A DNA stretch of 32,544 nucleotides from Pirellula sp. (GTDB lineage Bacteria; Planctomycetota; Planctomycetia; Pirellulales; Pirellulaceae): positions 1-32,544 of the forward strand of contig JALOQS010000026.1 in the NCBI GenBank assembly GCA_025459355.1, given 5' to 3'. Every line of letters starts with the position of its first letter. The stretch's first letter is position 1. Below are positions 26,217-32,544 of this stretch, piece by piece. The notes beneath the pieces are model-generated. The model was not told the DNA's origin, searched no databases, and worked only from the letters and a program-made list of their open reading frames with translations. Made by a program: the position numbers and the translations under genes.

Positions 26217-27890
26217 ATGAGTGCGGTTACCAGTCCTATCACTGCGCCGGTAACAACCGAAGAGAAAGTCGAGCATCACTATCTCAACCATTCTTCTGGT
26301 TTTTTGAGCTGGGCGCTGACATTAGATCACAAGCGGATCGGCATGATGTATCTTGCCGGTATCTTGTTTGCTTTCTTCTTGGGGGGCGTGTTCGCATTGG
26401 CGATCCGCTTCCACTTGTGGAATCCGAACAAAGATCCTGATTTAGCGTTGTTCACCAACCAGACGTACAACCGTATTTTTACGTTGCACGGCGCGATCAT
26501 GGTTTTCCTGTTCATCATTCCCAGTGTTCCAGCAGCTTTAGGTAATTTCCTGCTGCCCATCATGCTGGGGACCAAGGACGTAGCCTTTCCACGGTTGAAC
26601 TTGTCGAGCTTCTACCTCTGGGTGATTGGCTTTATTTTCTTCTCTTTCACGCTAGCTACGTCCGGCATTGATACTGGATGGACGTTTTACACGCCCTATA
26701 GTATTGAAACGACTTCCTCGGTGACACCAGCCACATTCGGCGTGTTCATTCTCGGCTTTAGTTCGATCTTCACCGGGTTGAACTTCATCGTGACCATTAA
26801 CACCATGCGTCCACCCGGGATGACTTGGTTTAGAATGCCGTTGTTCCTCTGGGCAGTGTACGCGACATCGATCATTCAGGTCTTGGCCACTCCAGTACTC
26901 GGTATTACGGTGCTATTGTTGGCGATGGAACGACTGATCGGGATCGGAATTTTCGATCCAGCCCTCAACGGTGACCCCGTCACGTTCCAACACTTTTTCT
27001 GGTTCTACTCGCACCCTGCTGTTTACATCATGATCCTCCCTGCAATGGGTATCATCAGTGAACTCATGAGCGTGCACAGTCACAAGGGAATCTTCGGTTA
27101 TCGAATGATCGCCTACAGCTCGATCGCGATTGCCCTGTTCGGGTTCTTGGTATGGGGACACCACATGTTCACCGCCGGAATGTCGGACATCACCACAATC
27201 GTGTTCAGTGCGTTGACCTTTACGGTGTCGATCCCGTCAGCCATCAAGGTGTTCAACTGGGTGGGAACCATGTATCAAGGCACCGTCGCGATCAACACTC
27301 CGATGGTATACGCCTTGTCCTTCCTGTTCTTGTTCACTATCGGTGGTTTGACTGGTCTGTTCCTAGGTGCTCTTTCGGTCGACATGCACCTGCATGATAC
27401 GTACTTCGTTGTCGCACACTTCCACTACGTTATGATGGGTGGAACATTGGTGGCCTTCGTCGGTGGCTTGTTCCACTGGTGGCCTAAGATGACTGGCAAG
27501 ATGTTCAATGATGCGGCTGGTATTCTGTCCGGGGTCATCGTGTTCATCGGCTTTAACCTCACCTTCTTGCCTCAGTTCGTTCTCGGCACGCGAGGCATGC
27601 CTCGTCGGTATGCTTCGTACGTGGAAGAGTTCCAAGAGTTGCACAGGCTGTCCACCATCGGAGCGGCAACGCTCGGAGTTGGGTTGTTGGTTGCTGGAAT
27701 CGTATTGCTTCACTCACTGTTCTATGGAAAGAAAGCACCAAAGAACCCTTGGGGTGGAGCAACATTGGAATGGGAATGCTCATCACCGCCACCGCACGAT
27801 AACTTCAGCTCTCCGCCGAGTGTGGGAGATCCGTACGATTTCAGTAAGATTGAGTACGACGGTAAGTCTGGCGGTTACGTCAAGAAATAG
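26217..27890 (+). CDS. ctaD: caa3-type cytochrome c oxidase subunit I, A2 subfamily
   Basis: Subunit I holds haem a, haem a3 and CuB. Ligands visible in the 557 aa are H91 (LHGAIMVF, haem a), H266 with Y270 (YSHPAVY, CuB and the Tyr crosslink), H315/H316 (CuB), H401 (haem a3) and H403 (haem a) in [12 protein letters not shown]. The usual HPEVY glutamate is absent. It is replaced by a YSHP motif, the mark of A2-type oxidases such as Thermus and Rhodothermus caa3. The K-channel lysine region [11 protein letters not shown] is present. A terminator-like hairpin follows the stop. Confidence 0.96.
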   Translation: MSAVTSPITAPVTTEEKVEHHYLNHSSGFLSWALTLDHKRIGMMYLAGILFAFFLGGVFALAIRFHLWNPNKDPDLALFTNQTYNRIFTLHGAIMVFLFIIPSVPAALGNFLLPIMLGTKDVAFPRLNLSSFYLWVIGFIFFSFTLATSGIDTGWTFYTPYSIETTSSVTPATFGVFILGFSSIFTGLNFIVTINTMRPPGMTWFRMPLFLWAVYATSIIQVLATPVLGITVLLLAMERLIGIGIFDPALNGDPVTFQHFFWFYSHPAVYIMILPAMGIISELMSVHSHKGIFGYRMIAYSSIAIALFGFLVWGHHMFTAGMSDITTIVFSALTFTVSIPSAIKVFNWVGTMYQGTVAINTPMVYALSFLFLFTIGGLTGLFLGALSVDMHLHDTYFVVAHFHYVMMGGTLVAFVGGLFHWWPKMTGKMFNDAAGILSGVIVFIGFNLTFLPQFVLGTRGMPRRYASYVEEFQELHRLSTIGAATLGVGLLVAGIVLLHSLFYGKKAPKNPWGGATLEWECSSPPPHDNFSSPPSVGDPYDFSKIEYDGKSGGYVKK

Positions 27891-27909
27891 GTATCCTAAC
27901 AACACAACT

Positions 27910-27936
27910 GCCGCCCCAATTTTTGGGGCGGCTTTC
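27910..27936 (+). terminator. Intrinsic-terminator-like hairpin between ctaD and ctaE
   Basis: GCCGCCCCAA and TTGGGGCGGC form a perfect 10-bp GC-rich stem around a TTT loop, followed by a short TTT and then a C-run. The short U-tract suggests leaky termination or an mRNA-stabilising hairpin. It lies 20 bases after the ctaD stop and about 20 bases before the ctaE ATG, inside what looks like one operon. Confidence 0.7.
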
Positions 27937-27956
27937 CCCCATTTATTAGCTCTGAT

Positions 27957-29054
27957 ATGACAACAGAAGCCGCAGTACATACCGACAATCATGACCATGG
28001 ACACCATGATCACCCTGCATGGTTGGCGCACCATTTCGATGATGCTCAGCAGCAGTTTGATGCTGGTAAATTTGGCATGTGGATGTTTTTGGTGACGGAA
28101 GTCCTTTTCTTTTCAGGGATGTTCTGCGCTTATGTTCTATTCCGAAACCGGAATCCGGAAGTTTTTGAATACTGCAGTTCGTTCTTGAACACGAAGCTCG
28201 GGGCAATCAATACCGGCGTTTTGTTGTTCAGCTCGCTCACGATGGCTTGGGCTGTGAGGGCGGCTCAACTCAAACAGCACACGTTGCTGGTAGGGATGCT
28301 GGGAGCGACACTCGGTTGCGCAGCGGTCTTTTTGGGTGTGAAAGCGGTGGAGTATACCCACAAGTGGGAGCTAGGTCTTTTGCCTGGTAAGCTCTACGTG
28401 GCCCAAGTGGAGAATGCGGTTCACGCGGATCATCACTACTTGAGAAATGTTCTTATCGTTCCTTTGATCTACACAGTCATTGGGTTGCTTTATTACCTTT
28501 ACTCAATCGTGATTTCGAGTCGTCTTCATCGACAGATTGCCGGTCCAGTATTTGTTTCAGGCGTTTGTTTCTTTGCTGGTGTATTGTTGGGACAGTACCT
28601 GGAGAGTGGTGATCACGGCGATCATGCGGCGCATGCATCCCATTCGACGTCTCACGGAGACGAGGCTGGCCATGATGGGGCTGCTTCCTCGCATTCGGGC
28701 ACTGACGTAGCAACAGCTAATGCCGCTACGCCGCCATTGACACTCGTTTCTGATTCCTCAAGACTACTCAACCCAGATGTTTTCGTTTCGCCAGTCGAGC
28801 AAGAGATTCCTCGAAGTGACGTCAACAACCAGGGTATGGCAGGTTTGTTTTTCAGTATTTATTACTGCATGACAGGTGTCCACGCCGTGCACATCATCGG
28901 CGGGATGGTGGTCATCATTTGGTTGATTGTGAAAGCTGCCCGACACGAGTTCCATTCCCAGTATTTTGGACCTGTGGACAACGTCGGCCTTTACTGGCAC
29001 TTGGTAGACTTTATTTGGATTTATTTGTTCCCGCTTTTGTACCTCATCACCTAG
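27957..29054 (+). CDS. ctaE: Cytochrome c oxidase subunit III with His-rich insert
   Basis: CtaE is the third core subunit, with no cofactors. The 365-aa protein has a His-rich N-terminus (HTDNHDHGHHDH), then classical CtaE pieces 'KFGMWMFLVTEVLFFSGMFCAYVLFR', 'NTGVLLFSSLTMAWAVRAA', and at the end 'GVHAVHIIGGMVVIIWLI' and 'YWHLVDFIWIYLFPLLYLI'. Between the middle and last helices is an extra segment of about 80 residues rich in His, Ser, Ala and Asp (about 220-300). Typical subunits III are about 200-280 aa, so the insert is real extra length. Stop is followed about 65 bases later by ctaF. Confidence 0.93.
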   Translation: MTTEAAVHTDNHDHGHHDHPAWLAHHFDDAQQQFDAGKFGMWMFLVTEVLFFSGMFCAYVLFRNRNPEVFEYCSSFLNTKLGAINTGVLLFSSLTMAWAVRAAQLKQHTLLVGMLGATLGCAAVFLGVKAVEYTHKWELGLLPGKLYVAQVENAVHADHHYLRNVLIVPLIYTVIGLLYYLYSIVISSRLHRQIAGPVFVSGVCFFAGVLLGQYLESGDHGDHAAHASHSTSHGDEAGHDGAASSHSGTDVATANAATPPLTLVSDSSRLLNPDVFVSPVEQEIPRSDVNNQGMAGLFFSIYYCMTGVHAVHIIGGMVVIIWLIVKAARHEFHSQYFGPVDNVGLYWHLVDFIWIYLFPLLYLIT

Positions 29055-29121
29055 GGTATGATCGATCGAGAGCAGTAGTCACCCTTTCACTATCTTCAGC
29101 GAACACACTATAGAATCGATA

Positions 29122-29550
29122 ATGGCTAATTCACACAGTTCTACAGCTGACGCTCACGGGCATGCCGGAGACGCACATGGTCATGGCGATGGCGAATTTG
29201 CGCACCCAGCTCCGATTTGGATGCTGCTGGCAGTGTTTTTCGCACTGTTGGTTTTGACCTTCCTGACCGTATTCCAAGCCCGTTTCGATTTGGGTGATTT
29301 GGAAATCGTGTTGACATTGTTCATTGCGACGGTCAAAGCAGGTCTCGTTATCGCCTTCTTTATGCACTTGCTTTGGGATAAGCCTCTCAACGCCATTGTT
29401 ATTTTGAGCAGCTTGATTTTCGTATCGTTGTTCCTCGGTTTCTGTTTGATGGACGCCAAAGGTTATCGGAATAATCTGATCATGGATCCGAACGGTGACC
29501 TGCTTGAGAAATCGAAGCCAGCGTCACAGCTCGTGAAGACCAGCAACTAA
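29122..29550 (+). CDS. ctaF: Cytochrome c oxidase subunit IV, prokaryotic type
   Basis: The 142-aa protein has three membrane helices and the pattern 'IATVKAGLVIAFFMHLLWDKPLNAIVIL', typical of the prokaryotic COX4 family (CtaF/CoxD-like). The N-terminus is Ala/His-rich (DAHGHAGDAHGHGDGE), like the ends of neighbouring subunits. It ends the caa3 part of the operon. The next gene begins after 34 bases. Confidence 0.9.
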   Translation: MANSHSSTADAHGHAGDAHGHGDGEFAHPAPIWMLLAVFFALLVLTFLTVFQARFDLGDLEIVLTLFIATVKAGLVIAFFMHLLWDKPLNAIVILSSLIFVSLFLGFCLMDAKGYRNNLIMDPNGDLLEKSKPASQLVKTSN

Positions 29551-29584
29551 GCGAATCCGAGATTGATAACCGGGTAGCGTCATT

Positions 29585-30091
29585 GTGGGGAAGTTCGAAC
29601 ATATTCGGCACAAGCCACCATTAGAGCTTTCCCAGCCCAGGGGTCTTATTCTTGTACTGGCCCCGATGAGGAGCAATGTAAATCTTAGCCGCATTGTTCG
29701 TTTGGCGGGTTGCGCGGGGATAAAGCGCGTCATCCAGTGTGGTCCCGGTCGAATTGACAAAGAGATTGCACGGGATGCTGTCGACGTCGTGGAGATTGTC
29801 GAGCGGCGAACTCTTTTGCCCGTTCTAGAGCAACTCGGAACTGAGGGGTATCAGCGCGTTGGCTTGGAACAAACTACCAATTCAGAGTCTCTTTTCTCGT
29901 TCCAGTTCGTAGAGAAGACGGCCCTGGTAATTGGCAGCGAGCGAGAAGGGTTGTCACAAGAGGAATTGGATCGGATCGATCGAGTCGTTGAGATTCCTGT
30001 ATTTGGCCAGCCGTATTCGTACAATGTGGCTACCGCGACGACCATGGCTGTTTATGAGTTCTGCAAACAGCACAGTCCGCTAAACGTTTAG
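29585..30091 (+). CDS. TrmH/SpoU-family RNA 2'-O-ribose methyltransferase
   Basis: A minimal SPOUT domain of 168 aa. Motif 1 is 'APMRSNVNLSRIVRLAGCAGI', motif 2 'ALVIGSEREGLSQEE' (SAM-binding), and motif 3 'VEIPVFGQPYSYNVATATTMAVYEF'. The RNA target (tRNA or rRNA) cannot be told. A GTG start at 29585 is chosen because the nearest in-frame ATG (29665) would cut off motif 1. It follows the caa3 genes closely but is likely an independent housekeeping gene in a read-through position. Confidence 0.88.
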   Translation: MGKFEHIRHKPPLELSQPRGLILVLAPMRSNVNLSRIVRLAGCAGIKRVIQCGPGRIDKEIARDAVDVVEIVERRTLLPVLEQLGTEGYQRVGLEQTTNSESLFSFQFVEKTALVIGSEREGLSQEELDRIDRVVEIPVFGQPYSYNVATATTMAVYEFCKQHSPLNV

Positions 30092-30312
30092 CCAAATTTG
30101 TTGGCACTTCTTGGTTCTGTACCTGCCAGCCTGCGAATGTCGTTCGTCTGTTCCCAAACCTAAAATTTGCGAATGCTAGCAATGGTCATAGGTTAAATTT
30201 TAACGCGCAGATAATCTTTTTTGTTTGAAGCGACTTTCTCTTGAATTCCGATCATAGGGACTGAGGCATCCTGCGCGATTGGTTGCCATTGATTCCAAGT
30301 GAGGTACGAGAC
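30092..30312. other. AT-rich leader between the methyltransferase and the secretin gene
   Basis: About 220 bases with no coding frame. A short hairpin GCCAA-ATTTG-TTGGC starts at the methyltransferase stop (30091-30105) but has no T-run. The rest is AT-rich and probably holds the secretin promoter; I see no good hexamer pair to name. A GAGG eight bases before the secretin GTG is a plausible ribosome site. Confidence 0.4.
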
Positions 30313-32544
30313 GTGAAAAAGAGACTGTTCTTTGGCTTCCCAGCAAGCACCTTAGCTCTACTTGCTTCTGCACCTATGGTCGCGCAAGCTCAATCGCCTA
30401 CTCAGCAAAGCGGTTTGCCGATGCCTGCAACAGCACCGCAACCTAGTTCGGCGGCGGCGTCGAATGAATCGAGGCTGCAAGTTTATGATCTGCCGTTGGA
30501 AGTGGTAGGCAGTGTCGCCGCGCAGTTGCAGCTTCACTACGGTGCAGACAGACGAATTCGCGTCACCACGGAGCCAGGGTCAGGCCGGCTCATGGTACTC
30601 GCCCCATCAGTTGTACAGGATGGGATCAGAAACTACGTCGATGCCGTCAAAGCCAAAACCGGTTCTCTCGCCGTGGATGCGCGTGGGCAAGTCGTCCCGT
30701 CCGCCATCCAAAAAACTGATTACACATTGAAGCATCTCAATGCGAAGCAGCTTGAGGAGACCGTCACGCGGCTCATCGGAAAGAGTGTCACAACTGTTGA
30801 AGTTGGTAGAGGGTTGGTCAGTCTTCAGACTCAGTCAACCTCGGGCATTCAAGAATTGATGCGCATCGATCGCACATCGAATACGGTACACGTCTCTGGT
30901 TCTCCAGCGATCGTCCTCGGATGGACGGAAGTCATTACAGCTCTAGATCAAGGGAGCGTAGACCCTAAGCGTCCCACCCAGGTTATTCCCATGGGACCAG
31001 CCTCGCCCGATCGCATTGAAAAGGCGGTGCGATTGGTTCGACAAGCCTCGTTCACCCAAGATCCTGCTCAAAACATTCAGGACATGGAACAAGATGAGCA
31101 GGCCACCGCAATCGTTTCACAAGACGATCCAACCACAGGCAGCGGCTTGATCGGCGAGGTGGATATCTCGTTCGTCAACGACCTAGGATTGGTCGTTATT
31201 CGAGGCAGCAAGAAAGACGTCGAGCGTGTTAAAGAAGTGATCGAAAAGATCAAATCGCAAAGTCTCGAGACCAAGCCGGATATCGTGTTGCGTGAACTTG
31301 TGCACGTCAACAGCCAAGCGATCGAAGTCATCATTCGAGATATCAACACCAACGTCTTTGCTCCTCGCCAAGGGCAAGTGAACATCACTTCCTTGGTGCA
31401 ACCTAACGCTTTGCTTTTGATTGGTCGCGAAGACGCGATGAAGAGCCTCATGGAGCTTATCGATAAGCTCGATGCCCCGCTCGATGCCAATAGTCAGCCC
31501 AAGGTGTTTAAGCTCCTGCATACTTCGGCATTGGATGCTGAAGAGCTGGTACGTAATTTCTTCTCCGATAGCGCAACGGGCGGAGGTAATGGGACCACAG
31601 ATCGTGTTGGTTTAAGCACACGGGTCAAAGTGGTCGCCGACTATCGTACCAATGCGTTGGTTGTGCAAGCATCGCCACGCGACATGATTGAAGTCACAAA
31701 TCTCATCAAAGACATCGATGTGGATACGGCGCCAGCCGAAAGCCAACTCCGGGTGTTTTCGATCAAGAATACGGTCGCATCCGAATTGCAACCAATTCTC
31801 GCGGCTGCAATCGGTGGTCAATCGACAGGCGGGCAGACCGGCCAAGGCGGACAAGGTGGTCAGGGCGGGCAAGGTAACCAAGGGGGCGGCACAACCACCG
31901 TCAACTCACAAGCCCGAACACCAGGTGGCGTGATTACATGGCGACGAGGAGTCGACGGCAAAGAAATTGATTCGGGTATTTTGGCGGGAGTTGTCATCAC
32001 CTCAAGCCCAACGATCAATGCGTTGGTGGTTCGGGCGCCCGCTAAGAGCATGGATTTGATTGAGTCACTGATCAAGGAACTCGATACGTTGCCCGGCGCA
32101 GAAGCCAAGATCAAAGTGTTTCCCGTGATTAACGGTGACGCCACCAGTCTAGCCTTAACGCTGCAACAAGTCTTCGGCTTGCCAGCCACGGCTGGTACCG
32201 CAACCACGAACGCCTTGGCAATCGGCTTGCAGAACTTAGCAGCACTGACCAGTGGTGGCGAGGGATCGATAGTTCCTCTTCGGATAACCACTGACGCTCG
32301 AACCAACTCGATCATTGCCTCGGGATCAGAATCCGATCTCGGAGTCATCGAAGCGGTTCTCTACCGACTAGATGATCCGGGTGGACAGCAACGCAGCAAC
32401 CAAGTCGTATGGTTGCGTAATAGCGCGGCGACCGATGTTGCGACGGCGATTAATCAATTGCTCGTCAACCAACGACAAACCATTACGCAGTTGCTTCAAC
32501 AGGGGCAGCAGATCAGCGTGTTCGAGCGAGCTGACCGAGAAATA
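30313..32544 (+). CDS. Secretin-like outer membrane protein, partial at the window end
   Basis: The frame is open from a GTG at 30313 to the last base (744 codons), so it is absent from the ORF track. It has a signal peptide (KKRLFFGFPASTLALLASAPMVAQA), an STN/N0-like start, and at least four secretin N1-type repeats of the form 'LRELVHVNSQAIEVIIRD...PNALLLIGREDAMKSLMELIDKLD', 'VVADYRTNALVVQASPRDMIEVTNLIKDID' and 'ITTDARTNSIIASGSESDLGVIEAVL'. A Gly/Gln-rich GGQ repeat lies inside one unit. The secretin pore domain would be past the window. Type II secretion and type IV pilus secretins have this layout; which applies is unknown. Confidence 0.85.
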   Translation, partial: MKKRLFFGFPASTLALLASAPMVAQAQSPTQQSGLPMPATAPQPSSAAASNESRLQVYDLPLEVVGSVAAQLQLHYGADRRIRVTTEPGSGRLMVLAPSVVQDGIRNYVDAVKAKTGSLAVDARGQVVPSAIQKTDYTLKHLNAKQLEETVTRLIGKSVTTVEVGRGLVSLQTQSTSGIQELMRIDRTSNTVHVSGSPAIVLGWTEVITALDQGSVDPKRPTQVIPMGPASPDRIEKAVRLVRQASFTQDPAQNIQDMEQDEQATAIVSQDDPTTGSGLIGEVDISFVNDLGLVVIRGSKKDVERVKEVIEKIKSQSLETKPDIVLRELVHVNSQAIEVIIRDINTNVFAPRQGQVNITSLVQPNALLLIGREDAMKSLMELIDKLDAPLDANSQPKVFKLLHTSALDAEELVRNFFSDSATGGGNGTTDRVGLSTRVKVVADYRTNALVVQASPRDMIEVTNLIKDIDVDTAPAESQLRVFSIKNTVASELQPILAAAIGGQSTGGQTGQGGQGGQGGQGNQGGGTTTVNSQARTPGGVITWRRGVDGKEIDSGILAGVVITSSPTINALVVRAPAKSMDLIESLIKELDTLPGAEAKIKVFPVINGDATSLALTLQQVFGLPATAGTATTNALAIGLQNLAALTSGGEGSIVPLRITTDARTNSIIASGSESDLGVIEAVLYRLDDPGGQQRSNQVVWLRNSAATDVATAINQLLVNQRQTITQLLQQGQQISVFERADREI
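31823..31890 (+). repeat. GGQ-encoding degenerate repeat in the secretin gene
   Basis: Repeated units of about 9 bases (ggcggacaaggt-like) encode TGQGGQGGQGGQGNQGGG, a flexible loop inside an N-domain. It is the kind of tract that can vary in copy number between strains. The surrounding frame is intact. Confidence 0.7.

Noticed and set aside
1-32544. tRNA, rRNA, CRISPR, insertion sequence or prophage
   Set aside because: No cloverleaf-like sequence, direct-repeat array, transposase or inverted terminal repeat was seen by eye on either strand.

Overview
The window reads as a chromosomal segment of a planctomycete, most likely of the Pirellulales type. This is inferred from family content rather than from a marker gene. 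The clues are an alternative complex III fused to a caa3 oxidase operon, a 'TAT-variant' ActB, a zinc-ribbon/TM/linker protein of a style common in that phylum, frequent ATGA start/stop overlaps and few clear Shine-Dalgarno sites. Almost everything is respiratory.

Region 1 (1-8876, + strand) is the 3' part of a cbb3 oxidase locus. It holds the tail of a probable ccoQ, a short mono-heme ccoP, then the assembly genes ccoG, ccoH/fixH, a TauE/SafE-type membrane protein, the copper P-type ATPase ccoI and a tiny ccoS that the ORF track misses. Tightly coupled behind ccoS are an exported mono-haem c-type protein of unknown role and a PAS histidine kinase. The PAS domain keeps the proximal haem histidine and the distal arginine of FixL, so it is probably an oxygen sensor. 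No FixJ-like partner is in the window.

Region 2 (8873-14998) is a mixed block: a DAO-family FAD oxidoreductase and a TerC membrane protein on the minus strand, a divergent 711-aa zinc-ribbon/TM protein with an internally duplicated domain, then a DHDPS-like aldolase-fold protein and a PepSY membrane protein on the minus strand. A roughly 610-base stretch without genes follows (14999-15610).

Region 3 (15611-29550, + strand) is one long respiratory operon. In order it encodes ActA (pentahaem), ActB (TAT, molybdopterin-like plus Fe-S), ActC, an ActD-ActE fusion, ActF, a small one-TM protein, a SCO copper chaperone broken by a 10-bp tandem duplication, CtaC with a fused cytochrome c, CtaD of the A2 'YSHP' type, a strong intrinsic-terminator-like hairpin, CtaE with a His-rich insert, and CtaF. 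Together these would move electrons from quinol through ACIII haems to the CtaC haem, CuA, haem a and the haem a3/CuB site.

Region 4 (29585-32544) has a TrmH/SpoU-type RNA methyltransferase and the first 744 codons of a secretin-like protein that runs off the end.

The observations most worth a second look are the exact 10-bp duplication that splits sco (removing one copy restores a 296-codon gene with a C-terminal membrane anchor), the FixL-like oxygen sensor coupled to an uncharacterised c-type protein, the ActD-ActE fusion, the mono-haem CcoP and the terminator between ctaD and ctaE.
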